64,000 bases of DNA, taken from Chaetoderma sp. LZ-2023a (taxonomy: Eukaryota > Mollusca > Caudofoveata > Chaetodermatida > Chaetodermatidae). The stretch spans positions 94,866,536 through 94,930,535 of the forward strand of contig CM067369.1 of assembly GCA_034401795.1 (NCBI GenBank). Direction: 5' to 3'. The notes beneath the pieces were generated by a model. That model did not search any database. It was not told the origin of the DNA and worked only from the letters and a program-made list of their open reading frames with translations. Shown here one piece after another: positions 48,490 to 59,200 of this stretch; position 1 is the first letter of the stretch, and every line of letters starts with the position of its first letter. The position numbers and the translations under genes are program-made.

Positions 48490-48980
48490 AGTGGCATAAA
48501 GGTGAGTATTGTCAACTTCAATTCAAATCTCCATACTTCGTAAGAGAACAGTTCGCAACGGACAGAGGATGGGCGACAGATCCTTTAAAACAGAGTAATT
48601 GATTTACAGACGATTAAACAAACGAGTCGTAAACTCGTAATTCGTCTAATAAATTTATTCAGAATATTCTTCCACAAATTATACCGTTGTGCTCAGGGGC
48701 ATTGGATAATATGTGCGTGTACAAGCCTTCGTGTTTTTATTATTTTCCTGCTCAACATTTGAGAAGAGGACGCGGCAGTGAATGTTTTCCTTTAATTACA
48801 ACGATACGCGATTCCTGAGTGACAAGCGATTCCTGAGTGACGACTAGTTGTGAACAAGAAAGTTAGATGCCAAGAGTAAATATTACCATTCTAGATTGAG
48901 ACCGGCTAGGTAAACAAAACGACGATGAAAATATCATGATGTGGCTCAGAACTAACTGGGTGTGGTTTTTGACACCAACC
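48490..48980. other. Non-coding stretch, no gene seen
   Basis: A tiny direct repeat, GCGATTCCTGAGTGAC (two copies, about 48,808 and 48,826), is the only pattern noticed. Confidence 0.35.
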
Positions 48981-48984
48981 GAGG

Positions 48985-49345
48985 ACTCCAGGTTTTATCT
49001 ATGCCCTGCCCATATTTAGCTAAGCTCCACCTACCCTTCTCCCGTGTTGGGATCGATCCCATAACACACTGTCTATCAATTTCCAGAAAATCTTACAGGT
49101 AAGCAATGGCAGCAACAGCGCCCCGTCAATTTTGTTTCAAAATATACAACCACATGCGTGTTAAATAATAATGACATATAATTCGTACAACACAGCTTAG
49201 TCCGTCATCAATTAAGCTTCCGTAGCGAACCTAGATACGCCATTCATGACGTACTTGATTAAGACGTCAGCATACACGTCACGTAGTTGATTATGACGTC
49301 ATGTGCTTGATGTATGAACTGGAATCCCCCATTCCACACAGGGAT
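48985..49345 (+). mobile_element. MITE family 1 copy with one palindrome arm lost
   Basis: The left end runs to CTTACAGGTAAG, then jumps directly into the right arm (GGCAGCAACAGCGCC), so the left arm has been deleted. The right end is complete with GACGTCAG and ATGACGTCAT words and the tip ACTGGAATCCCCCATT. Confidence 0.8.
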
Positions 49346-49657
49346 GTACGTGTACTTGTATTTGTTAAGTGGTAGATATGCACCAGCGATATATTGACTT
49401 AGTAAATATAATAACAGGACCTGCCCTGTTTCGTTTCATGAAATATTAACCTAGTCGGTTATTGGATATTGGGATGGTAATAAAATGTATGATATCTTTT
49501 AAATAAGAACTAACCTCATCGCATAATAGCCAGGCAGGTGGCATAACACGCCCCTCATAAATTATGCACACCATCTTAAGCTGTTTACCGCACGTTTCTA
49601 GACGCCAGGGTCAATGCAGGCATGGAGTGCTGATTGTTGTTGTTCTTAAGACTTCTT

Positions 49658-49955
49658 AATAACTCTGGTTCTACTGGATGGATCGTCTCCAAATGTGTGT
49701 GGACCCTTTCCTGTGGGGTTCCAAATGACGTCTGCCAATTTTGGGGTCAAAATCTAGAAACAACCCAGCAACAGTTTTCATCAACATTGTTTTCGAAATA
49801 AACTTTTTTTTTAATAACCTTGGTTCCACCGGAGTGAGTATATTTAAACGATGTTTCTATGTGGCGTTGCGAAGACGCATGCCAATGCTGGGTCAAAAGC
49901 TAAAACGCAACAACAACAGCCTTCAGTAATATTGTCTTCAAAATAGACTATTTTA
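49658..49955. repeat. Two-unit diverged tandem repeat
   Basis: Two units of about 150 bp each begin TTAATAAC(T/C)TTGGTTC-like sequence (49,658 and 49,811). Both contain a GGGTCAAAA word, followed by CAACAACAG-like sequence and TTTTCGAAATAAAC or TCTTCAAAATAGAC at the end. Identity is moderate. Confidence 0.55.
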
Positions 49956-50027
49956 ACCTTATGCGGCCCAATTGAAATATAAACGACGCGGTTATTAAAC
50001 AGATGCGTCATTGTCTCATGTCATTAA

Positions 50028-50259
50028 CCCTTTCATGACGAAGCCGGCCAAAACGGGCCGCTGTAGCGGTCTCGGCGAATGTCCATTTGCAGGCCAAGAG
50101 AAGACTATTTTTGAAAATTTACCACAGGAATGACTGGCTCGATAATCGAGCCAGTCATTCCTGTGGTAAATTTTCAAAAATAGTCTTCTCTTGACCTGCA
50201 AATGGACATCCAATAAGTAAATATTTTAATTTTATTGAACACATTTAATCATTAAAAGA
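50028..50259. mobile_element. MITE family 2 copy with near-perfect palindrome
   Basis: TTAA (50,024-50,027) precedes CCCTTTCATG. The interior is a palindrome of about 66 bp per arm (50,078-50,210, centre 50,144) with only two or three mismatches. It includes ATGACTGGCTCGATAATCGA and GAGCCAGTCATTCCTGTGG. The right tip is eroded to AAAAGATTAA. Confidence 0.9.
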
Positions 50260-50449
50260 TTAAAGAAGGATATACAGGCTTTAATGACTAAGTGTTGATA
50301 CCTGTCTCCACTGTACGAAAGCTGTCATGATTTACTTCTCAACCAGTCAGGAAAAACTAGGCAGTCTGCCTAGTATATACGCTTAATGGTAGAGTTAATA
50401 TCCATAGTTTGGCGGTGTGCTAAAAAAGTGACCGTGCACGTGCAGTTTG

Positions 50450-50540
50450 ATGATGGGGCTTGATCGATACCAACACGCGCAAAGGGCGGGCGGAGCTTAG
50501 CTGCAGGTGGTTGGTAATGGCTAAAAGTGGAGTCATCCAT
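50450..50540 (-). mobile_element. MITE family 1, left end only
   Basis: It has TGATCGATACCAACACGCGC, GGGCGGAGCTTAGCTG and a right edge TGGCTAAAAGTGGAGTC. This corresponds to the left end in reverse, and the rest of the element is missing. Confidence 0.55.
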
Positions 50541-50544
50541 TATT

Positions 50545-51635
50545 ACATAATAAAGCCCGTGTTGTATCGGCACTGCCCCTCTGACATGATATCACACATC
50601 TTATCGCTTGAGGAGATCATATGGCGACAATCACAGTTCAACGTTAACACAATGCTAAAATGCAAATGCTTATGATACAGATACGAGAATGAGCCATGGA
50701 GTGAATGATATGGAATCTATATGCCGTACTATATCAATACAGTACAGGATTTCAGATAAGATTAGCAATCATTTTAAAATAAAAATGTTAAACTCGTTAT
50801 AAATTGAAGAGTAAAATGGTGATTTCTCACTCTCTTACCGCGGGTGTACATCAAGGAGATAATGCTCCCATGCTGCACACACGAATCACATGCAGAAACA
50901 GTGTTTAAAGGTTTGGGCACGAGCCATTACGTTCTTCTAATTGAAAGCTTTTTAAAATAATAATTTCTCATTTCACCAGTCATATTTTCATCTGCGATTT
51001 AAGTAATGTACGTATTGCATTCAACGAAATTATGTACATATGTGGCCAAGAGTAGGCGTGCATTTCATAAGCTTAATGCTGCACCAGACAACAACAATTT
51101 CATATAGCTTTTTAGCGAAAATGTCGTTAGTGGTACTGGATCACTCGTTTAATGTCTTGTTTATTGTGTTTTCTAGGTACTTCAGGTTCTGGCCAATGTA
51201 GTTAGTGGGTGGGATCTGTAGGGATTATACAATTATTTGGTTTTTTTAGCAGATTTGGGGTTTTCAAAATGACCTTGCTGTTCGATTGTCCTATTGTTTC
51301 TGTCGTTCCTGCATTTTTCAAGGCATTGTTTTCCAAAACTTTCTCAGTTTTGAGCGTAGCTGTTTCTGTAATTGACCTACATGTCATTTCATTGATTTCT
51401 TGCCTGGGTTTTTTTTTTATCTTGTTGTACATAACTGTCCGCCGAGCGCGACTTGCAATCAAATCGCCCGTTTGCTGTTGTATTTATGTATTAGACTTAA
51501 TCTTGTTATATTCTATTTCTTTCTCAGACTTTCTTTGATGTTTTGAATCAGAGTCACGGTCACATCTCTCACAATGCCATTCTGTTTAGCGGAGATCCAT
51601 CTGATTAGATTAGCTTATAATACGAAAATTATGAT
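50545..51635. other. AT-rich non-coding stretch
   Basis: The longest open frame (51,209-51,538, 109 codons, plus strand) is rich in phenylalanine, isoleucine and leucine because the DNA is T-rich. No domain is recognisable and I do not call a gene. Confidence 0.35.
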
Positions 51636-51639
51636 AATG

Positions 51640-51905
51640 GACATTTCCACATTATTCATCCTGTCATAATCAACTACGTGACATGTAGAATGGCATCATA
51701 TTGAATGACGTCACTATGACGCCATGAATGACGCGGATAAGTACGTCACCAACACATATTTAAGGACAGAGTATGCGTCGTTGTAGGAATTGTATGATAC
51801 TACCATTATTTACTATTCAAACTAATTTGACTGGGCGATGTTGCTGCCATACAGCACCCAGTCAAATTAGTCACAAAATATTCAACAGCTTATCTGTATA
51901 GTTTT
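51640..51905 (-). mobile_element. MITE family 1 copy, reverse
   Basis: It has ATGACGTCAC (near 51,705) and several ACGTCA half-words, a palindrome with intact arms (ACTAATTTGACTGGGCGATG and CACCCAGTCAAATTAGT, about 51,820-51,873), and CTTATCTGTATAGTTTT. The left end is cut off. Confidence 0.8.
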
Positions 51906-51934
51906 GACACTTTCTGGACGGTCCATTGCCACTT

Positions 51935-52045
51935 TCGTGACGAAACTACGTCATTTGATTGTGACGTCAGCTAACGAATTACGCATTTGTTTGTGATGTC
52001 AGATACTTGAATGGTAGATTGAATCACTCTATTTGAAACAATTAA
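51935..52045 (+). mobile_element. MITE family 1, right end only
   Basis: The words ACGTCATTTGATTGTGACGT, TTTGTTTGTGATGTCAG and ATTGAATCACTCTATT follow the order of a forward right end. It sits directly beside the preceding reverse copy. Confidence 0.55.
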
Positions 52046-52459
52046 CTTGTGCTATATTATATATTCTATCTCACAAACATACTCTCATAAAATACATTTA
52101 TTTTACTAGACAAACTCACTCTCATATTATTCCACGAGATCTCCTGAGTTTTAGAGATGACTTTCATAGCTACTCTCTGGTAGATGAGCTACGCTTGAGG
52201 AGATGCATCACGTATTCAAATTCAATTTATTTTAATACACCTGACTTCCTGGCCTAATTCATTCTCAAGTCAGGCTTGACTCAGGTTCCTACTCGAGTAC
52301 GAGCATTGGCGTCTTGGCACTTGTCCAATGACACCCGTAACTCCTCTATTTATGGCCTAAATATCACCAGGATTTTGAACTAAATTTGTGTGTATCCTTT
52401 TTAATTTATGTTCCCGTTTTCTAAAGAGAGCTTTATTAGTCTACATGCCATGTTTATGG

Positions 52460-52735
52460 CTAAATTATACAAGCTCGTGATGTCTTGTTGACGTCCATAT
52501 ATAATATTGTCCACTGGACCACTACAGCTCTATCTGCTGTACCTAGCACAACCACCGATGCTCTGCCTGTCGTCCGTCTAGTTGAGCAAGCTAAAATAAA
52601 ATGCTCTTCATCGTCTACCTTACTATAGTTGCAAAATCTACACATTTGAATATCGGCGGAAATTTTGAACGGATAGTATTGAGAGTATCGGTCGCCTTCA
52701 TTCGAATGGAATGCACGCCTAATCATATACATGCT
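52460..52735 (-). mobile_element. Third LINE lineage, C-terminal zinc-knuckle fragment
   Basis: On the minus strand an open segment reads DRYSQYYPFKISADIQMCRF followed by CNYSKVDDEEHFILACS. This has the C-x2-C...EDExHFxLxC pattern that closes the C-terminus of many LINE polyproteins (CR1, L2, Daphne and similar). No catalytic motif is present upstream, and the fragment is isolated. It is distinct from the other two LINE lineages in the window. Confidence 0.6.
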
Positions 52736-52759
52736 ATATAGCCTAAATGCATGCGCTTA

Positions 52760-54238
52760 CCATTGTCTAGCTCTACCAATGTATAATTTTGACTATCAAA
52801 CGGCATCGCCTCGAGAATATATTAACATAGTTTGTGGTTTCTATTGGAATCATTTATGTGAGGTAGTTATCAGGATTGAAATTGGAGACAGTGTTTCTCA
52901 CAAGAGTGGAACTTCTATTAACCCGAGCATTAATTAGGCGAATATTGGAAAGAAGTGATTTTAGGCACGCACAGGATCCAATTATCTAGACTTTCCGAAG
53001 ATGCAGTTGACTCTAAATAGGTTCGCTGAATAATAGCAATGGATCGATGCTAGTACTTGATGCTATGTGCGTAAAGGACAATTGTACTAGGAAATATACC
53101 TACATCACATCTGGCAGCAGTATTAGTTTCTGAGTTGTTTTATTACTGACATCATGAAGAACAGGCTTGAAAGTTTGGTCATGAAGTCTAGCAAACACAC
53201 GCTTTATTTTGCCAGAAGAAAAGCATGATGTTGCTCCAGTGGCAGTATAACTTTACGTTTTCACAACAGAACTGTCTTAAGCAAGCTGATGATATATAAT
53301 CAATCTTATCGTTTTGTTAAAGACAATAAACTTAGTCTTAACACGATTAAGTATGTTCACATTTTTACTACGCGTGCGCTTGTTCTGTCGAAAAGAAGCT
53401 CTAACACTGTGGAGACCTGGAATATAATTGGAAGGACGCATAATAATAAACTGAACAATGAAAAGAAGCTGAAGCTGGTCGCTGAAGCAACTGCAGAGTC
53501 CGTTAGATGACACTTAGCATCAATAAAGTAGTTCCTTAGACATTATATTTGTGAACAAATCTATTACATATTTTACATCTAACATGTGATCAGAGGTTTG
53601 AGCACCACTTCGATAGCCAATGTGGTGTGGCGCGCCGCGGTGTGGTGGGCGGGAGGCTGGCGGGAGGTCGGCAGCGGTGGCAAGGTCTCCGACGGGCAAT
53701 GCCGTCATATCGTTGATTGTTGCGGTTTCTGGCTGCTCATCTAGAGCTGTTTTATGAGGGCTCGAGCGTCTCTCAGCGAGACATGTCTCATGCCTGGTGG
53801 TATCCATCACTTCGGCCATGCCTTTGCCTAGCGTAAACGCCATTGCGTCAGAGTCACAGTCAGACTGGGTAGTGGATGTGGAGGGCAGCGAGGGTACCCT
53901 GTGAGTAACGAGATGGTGTAGGGAAAGCAGTGGGAGACTGAGTTACCTAATGTCGAATGCTAAGGGTAATGATTTTCGCATCGGACTAATTCTGTATTGG
54001 ACTAGAAAGCGGTAGCGTTTACTAGACAGTCTGGGTATGTCCAAAGACAAGCGGGTAGCCTCCAGTTACTGAGCAGACGAGATGTGGTGTCTTTCAGAGA
54101 ATGTCAGCAGAACGCGCGTAAAGGTCATCACTAACCTCATCCTAAGATGACTGAGCTCTCACAGATTCACACTAATAATTACACTTACAGGGTCACTCGC
54201 GATTGCTCAATGACAAAGATGACAACGAATAATTGAAG

Positions 54239-54240
<2 letters not shown>
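52760..54240. other. Stretch with one anonymous open frame
   Basis: The only notable open frame is on the minus strand at 53,520-53,843 (107 codons from an ATG, MAFTLGKGMAEVMDTTRHET, ending SKELLY). It crosses a GC-rich patch (about 53,630-53,720). It has no recognisable domain and could be a first exon or chance. 54,000-54,240 is featureless. Confidence 0.25.

Positions 54241-54243
<3 letters not shown>

Positions 54244-54332
<89 letters not shown>
54244..54332. repeat. (AG)n microsatellite
   Basis: About 89 bp of pure AG dinucleotide, which produces serine-leucine open frames on the minus strand. Confidence 0.97.
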
Positions 54333-54333
<1 letters not shown>

Positions 54334-54339
54334 ACGAGA

Positions 54340-55190
54340 GAAAGAAAGGCAATATTTATATACCAAAAATAACCGGTAACAGTAACCAATTGCGGTAATG
54401 ATGATAAAGCAGTATGTAGCTATACAATAGTTGCCTAACAGAGCAATAGGAATAATGGCTAACAGTACAACGCGATAGATTAACAACAATGATAACTGTT
54501 TCGCGGGTTTGAGCGTAACGACCGCAATCAGCGGCTGATGTCTAATGCTGCAGCACACTCGTGTACTTTGACTGCCGCGGTTATCGTTCGTGTGTTTCTC
54601 GCTTCCCTCGCTTCGTACCGTTAAGCTGATGTTAGGAGTGATCTGAATATGTGTAGGCCACGTTCTCCATGAGCCCGTTGCCGCGTCACATCGTTTCTGC
54701 TGTTAAATGCCAACGTGTGTCTTGTCTCTAGCGCAAGATGCGTGTTCGACGCTCAACCATGTGCGCTGATGCGTACTGATATTTTTGAAAGCTCGGTTTC
54801 TGAATGTTTATTGAATGTCTCCGTCGGATCAGTTTCGTATTTTTTCATAATACGTTATAGCTGTCCCTTTGTTTACATAGCACCGTGATCTTCCCTCTTC
54901 ATCTCGCATGCAGTGGATCGAATGGCACTGTATTATATCATAGACGGTTTGCAGTATTAATTTATTGTTATCATCAACATTTTCTGAAAACTTTAGATCG
55001 ACTGGACAGCCGACCCGCATAGCTCTGTGCAAATCATATAACTTACTCTGCCACCGGGTCACCCTAATCCCTGAATCAGCCACTGTATACATTGTTGACT
55101 ATTTACTTGCTTGATATGCCTTATAGAATTAGATATAATTATTAGCATAGTCAATATGGTCCGTTTATAACATTTAAACTACGCATAAGG
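54340..55190. other. Non-coding stretch, no gene seen
   Basis: A minus-strand open frame at 54,829-55,092 (87 codons, containing RVTRWQSKLYDLHRAMRVGC) is not recognised and has no neighbouring coding signal. Confidence 0.3.
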
Positions 55191-55197
55191 CGACCGT

Positions 55198-55525
55198 GTT
55201 GAGATCGATCGATCTCTGAACTCACTGACTATCAATTTCCAGATAACTATACAGGTAAGCTGTTGTATATTTTGAAACTAATTTGACTGGGCGCTGTTGC
55301 TACCTATGCCAGCAACAGCGTCCAGTCAAATTATTTTCAAAATATTCAACAGCATGTTTATTAAATAGTAGAGACATACGAGTTGTACAACGTGTCGGAC
55401 TACTACGAGTTAAAGACTCATTATAGAATCATTTATGACGTAATTATTATGACGTCATCGTACACGCTTCTTAGCTAATTACGACATCATATGGCGTCAG
55501 TACTCTGGAAAAGTGTATTAAGTCC
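55198..55525 (+). mobile_element. MITE family 1 copy, left tip missing
   Basis: It begins within the left end (GTGTTGAGATCGATCGATC), then CTATACAGGTAAGCTGTTG, the palindrome (about 55,272-55,345), ATGTTTATTAAATAGTAGAG and ATGACGTCAT near 55,449, to the right tip CTCTGGAAAAGTG. Confidence 0.85.
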
Positions 55526-55559
55526 CTTATCTCCGGCACGTAGCGGGGCGTGCCTGTCA

Positions 55560-55705
55560 GTCCATGCGCTGCTTCTGCCATGGGAATCTACAGCACGCAT
55601 TGAAATTAATTTCAAAATATTCAACAGCTAACCTGTATATTTACCTTGAAATTGGGTTTCTCGTACTTCACGGTTCAGTAGACATATGCAATATCATGCC
55701 CGTGA
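55560..55705 (-). mobile_element. MITE family 1 fragment, reverse
   Basis: It keeps the inner right arm and its flank (GAAATTAATTTCAAAATATT, CAACAGCTAACCTGTATA) and a diverged left end. The CRE-bearing half is missing. Confidence 0.65.
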
Positions 55706-55726
55706 TTACATATTGAGGAATCCAGG

Positions 55727-56122
55727 GTTTTTTTCAGTCAATCATATGACGTCATAATTAAACAACTATCTGCCGTGTAGGCTGGCGTTCAAATCGATTA
55801 CGTCATGAATGGCTCTAATTCGTCTACCTTAAATACTTAATAGTTCGTCAGGATGCACGAATTGTAAATCTTTACTATTTGATAAGCATTCTGTTGAATA
55901 TTTCGAAGCTGATTTGACTAGGTATTGTTGCTGCCATAGGGAGCAAAAGCATCCAGTCAAATTAGTTTCAAAATTGCAAACAACTTACCTGTATAGTTTT
56001 CTGGAAATTTATAGTCAAGGAGTTCAGCAGTAGATCCAGTCCAACACGGGCAACCCGTGGGTGGACCTTAACTAACGATGGGGGGGGGGGCATAGCTAAA
56101 ACTAGATTCCTTCATTGAGACA
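55727..56122 (-). mobile_element. MITE family 1 copy, complete, reverse
   Basis: Right tip GGAATCCAGGG, ATGACGTCATAATTAAACA near 55,748, the palindrome (about 55,905-55,975), CTTACCTGTATAGTTTTCTG and a left end carrying a G-run (GATGGGGGGGGGGGCAT, about 56,078). The tip CTAGATTCCTTCATT mirrors the other end. Confidence 0.85.
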
Positions 56123-56334
56123 GCCGATGTGGCGAAGTTTTCAAGGAAATCGCAGCTAGCAGAGATATCGAAAACTAATAAACAACAAAATACAATACAT
56201 CGGTAGCCTACAATGTCAGCTCTATTAGTTATTTAAAGAATGGTGGAAGTTTGTGTCAGTTTCGCGAGACTTTTATGTTTCACTATAATGGCGGAATCCG
56301 ACCGGTCACTCAAGTATATGGCAATCAAAATACC

Positions 56335-56610
56335 TCACATGTGAGCTGACATCACAATCAAACAATGTAGGTCCGACGCCAACGGGACAAATGTGTGCCA
56401 GGAACTGGCTAAAGTGTAGGCCTCTGTTTTTGGTGAATGTATAACATAATAAACGCTCCGTTGAACATTGTGACACTAATTTGACTGTGCGATGCTGCTG
56501 CCGTAAGCAGCAACATCTCTTAGTCAAATTGGCTTCAAAATATTCAACAGCTTACCAGATACCAGTATAATTACATTGAAATTACGATTCTATGTATGTA
56601 TACCCTTTGC
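56335..56610 (-). mobile_element. MITE family 1 copy, diverged, reverse
   Basis: The CRE words are degraded (GAGCTGACATCACAATC). The palindrome (56,470-56,540, CTGACTAATTTGACTG type arms) and CAACAGCTTACCAG remain. The left end is lost. Confidence 0.7.
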
Positions 56611-56644
56611 CTCTCTAGAGCAGGTATGCGTATGCCAGTCCCAT

Positions 56645-56695
56645 GATCACCCCCCCCCCAACGCCCCCCCCCCCACCCCACCCCCCACTCGCTAT
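56645..56695. repeat. C-rich run
   Basis: A run of C with few interruptions, (C)8-10 blocks separated by A. The proline- and glycine-rich open frames here are artefacts. Confidence 0.85.
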
Positions 56696-56699
56696 GCCG

Positions 56700-57190
56700 A
56701 TAGAGGGCCCGTGCACCTTCAGCGCAATCATAATTGACCCCTTTTCCACTGACTTTGGCTTGAAATCAGACCCTTTTTCACGAAAACCCGTTGACATTTT
56801 GACATTAAAATGCAGCCCTTGTTTCAATAAAACACTGCCATTTTTTTTTAAAGTACAATTTCTCTCATAAAGATCAAAGTTACGCATTGAGTGACGGTAA
56901 TCTTAAAGGCACGAATACTAAATTATACACCAAATGCGCTTACAATTACATTATTGAAATATTGACCATCAAAATGTTAAATTGATATATCAAGTATTAT
57001 TTTGAGCGCTTTGAGGCGCTGTTGGCACACAAGGGGTTAACATGAATTATTTCATTCCAAGAAGATTAATATGATATTTTGTTTTGAAATTGATTTATCA
57101 CATAGTATTAAACCTTGATTGCTTTAATTTATATGAGTTAAATGAGTAAAAGTTCAAACATATACCGATTCATTGCACAGAGGTATACGA
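56700..57190. other. Non-coding stretch, no gene seen
   Basis: AT-rich, with a short T-run near 56,842. A plus-strand 75-codon frame starting in the C-run has no recognisable motif. Confidence 0.3.
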
Positions 57191-57204
57191 TAGTAGAAAG
57201 GGGG

Positions 57205-57440
57205 AGATAGATGGGCGTTTTCATTGGTCCGCCAAAGTAAGGTGGTTTTCGAGTGAGGGTGGCATAACTGCCCATAAATGGAGTCGCCAAAATGGGCGTG
57301 TTCTGGTGAGCGTGTTTTTTTTACATGTACGCTCACAAGAGCACGCCCCTTAAGGCCACTTCACACATGGGCAATTAGACCACGCCCACTCAAAAAACCA
57401 CGTGACTTAGGAGACATAATGCATAAGCCTGTCTATCCTT
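57205..57440. mobile_element. MITE family 3 copy with long inverted arms
   Basis: The arms are about 90 bp. On the left GATAGATGGGCG (57,206), GGTGGTTTTCGAGTGAGGGT and AACTGCCCATAAATGGAGT; on the right CACTTCACACATGGGCAATT, CCACGCCCACTCAAAAAACC and GCCTGTCTATC. The loop carries GGTGAGCGTG and ACGCTCACAAG, itself an inverted pair. Confidence 0.8.
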
Positions 57441-57760
57441 AATACTTTACTACTCAGGATTTGAAATTCTAAAAGTGAAATGTTTCAACAATTAAATTTT
57501 ACGCCTATTTGTTGTGCCTTTAAACAAACAATATATTTATTATATTACAAATATAATTCATACAGATCTCCTTATACATTGCAATTTACGAGCTGCTCTC
57601 GAAACATCATGGCGATAGCTTTCTTGGTAAGCGGGTGTAACGGGTTTGGTGTATTTGTAAAAGGCGAATAACGGATGCGAAAATTACTGTTGGGGGGATA
57701 ACGGGTTTTTTTTAATTGAGGTGTTGGGTTGGGATGAGGGTGGCGGCTGTGGGACCACCG

Positions 57761-57834
<74 letters not shown>

Positions 57835-57880
57835 ACTACTACGGCTACTACTGCTGCTACTACCGCTGCTACTAACTACT
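57761..57880. repeat. (CTA)n/(CTG)n triplet repeat
   Basis: (CTA)n at 57,761-57,806, then (CTG)n, then mixed CTA/CTG to 57,880. The poly-leucine open frame is an artefact. Confidence 0.95.
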
Positions 57881-57914
57881 ACCAAATATAATACATTCGT
57901 TACGTGTGTGTCAA

Positions 57915-58030
57915 AATGCTGTTGAATATTTCGAAAGTAATTTGCCTGAAATGTGGTGTTGTCTAGAACTAGCTTCCAGGAAAACTGGTTTCCAAATATT
58001 TAACAGCTTACGTATATCATAGCTGTAACA
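57915..58030 (-). mobile_element. MITE family 1 core, diverged
   Basis: It keeps GCTGTTGAATATTTCGAAAG, a degraded palindrome, and CAAATATTTAACAGCTTACG. No CRE words remain. Confidence 0.6.
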
Positions 58031-58620
58031 GTGAGAGGGCGGAATTACAGGTTTAAATTGATAAAACGTCATAATTGTTCTTGATTTGGGAGCCCTTTAT
58101 TTTTTGGGGCCCCTGAGTTGTAGCCCCTTTAGCCCTTTGCCTTAATCCGGCTCTGCCTATTATTACTGCCGGCTGACCATGCTGCGATTTCACTAAATCC
58201 GGTTTGTGTAAACCGTGATTTGTATTATCTCCTTCCCATCGATAGCGTCCACACAGTCAGAAACTTGTGTCACAAGCCAATTGATTTCCATCAATAAAAC
58301 GGGTAATTCAATCAAAGAAACCAAAACAAACATGTTGAACTTTCCGGGGTCGGTGACGACATATCGATCCAGCGAGCGGGGCAGTGCCACGCTGATGGCA
58401 TTCGCCACCAGTTATCGGTTCATGACCAGGGCATTGAGATCGAAATTAAGGGATTTGTCTTGTTTCGTTAATCTCTGTATTCTTCAGTAGCTCTTCAGTG
58501 TTCACAAATAACGGCGATTTCGTTGTTAATGAAAGCACGCTATCGACGTATTTGTTTGCGGGTCTCTGTCGAGGAGATATTACTGCAAATTTAGGGATCC
58601 GGTCTGTTACTAATGGGCCT
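58030..58620. other. Stretch with a conserved-looking minus-strand open frame
   Basis: A minus-strand frame at 58,193-58,408 (71 codons, with VATDPGKF-like and IELPVLLMEINWLVTQVSDC segments) has ordinary protein-like composition and could be an exon. I recognise no family and no splice sites convincingly frame it, so no gene is called. Confidence 0.2.
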
Positions 58621-58624
58621 GGCG

Positions 58625-58910
58625 CTATAATCGAGTAGGGGTCATGTTAGCTGACGTCACACCCAGAATGATGTAGTCTCGTCATAAAGTTTGTATTTGG
58701 TGGATTTATGATTTAATAAACAATCTGTTGTATATTTTGAACCTAATTTCATTCGGATCTGTTGCTATGAGACACATTAATTTAAAAAAATTCAACAGCT
58801 TACCTGCATAGTTACCTTGATATACAGTTCTAGGAATTGACGTTTCAGAGAGATAAATCAATTCCAACACCCGTAGTGGAGCTTATGTCGATATCGGCAG
58901 GTCGTAACTA
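58625..58910 (-). mobile_element. MITE family 1 copy, reverse, diverged
   Basis: It has GCTGACGTCACACC near 58,650, GATTTAATAAACAATCTG, a shortened palindrome, CAACAGCTTACCTGCATAG and a weak left end (AATTCCAACACCCG). Confidence 0.7.
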
Positions 58911-59114
58911 GACGTGAACCCCTCTCTTTGATTAGTTTGGAATCTTTCCTCTTTTCTGGCGCGTGAAGGGATACAACGCAAGCGCAATAACGTAGCTCCC
59001 TCGTGCGTGTGTATATGCGGCTGCATATGTGAGTATGTGGGCGTGTGTGTAATACATATGTACACGCACATTAGTTTGTGGTAGGAAGTAGAGACGTGTG
59101 CAGACATTAAAAAT

Positions 59115-59200
59115 AATATTGTTGAAAGTTGGTGCTGCCTAATGTTAGCCGTAACATCCCAGTCAGATAGATTTCAAATTAATTAACATAATACGCTTAA
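59115..59200 (+). mobile_element. MITE family 1 core fragment
   Basis: GGTGCTGCCTAATGTTAGCC, then CATCCCAGTCAGATAGATTT, resembles the inner palindrome with its right arm. Nothing outside it survives. Confidence 0.5.

Noticed and set aside
49630-49960. Exon-like open frame at 49,741-49,929
   Set aside because: It lies within a two-unit diverged tandem repeat and has no recognisable domain.
51209-51538. 109-codon hydrophobic open frame resembling a membrane protein
   Set aside because: The hydrophobic residues follow from T-rich DNA. There is no motif, and the neighbouring frames look the same.
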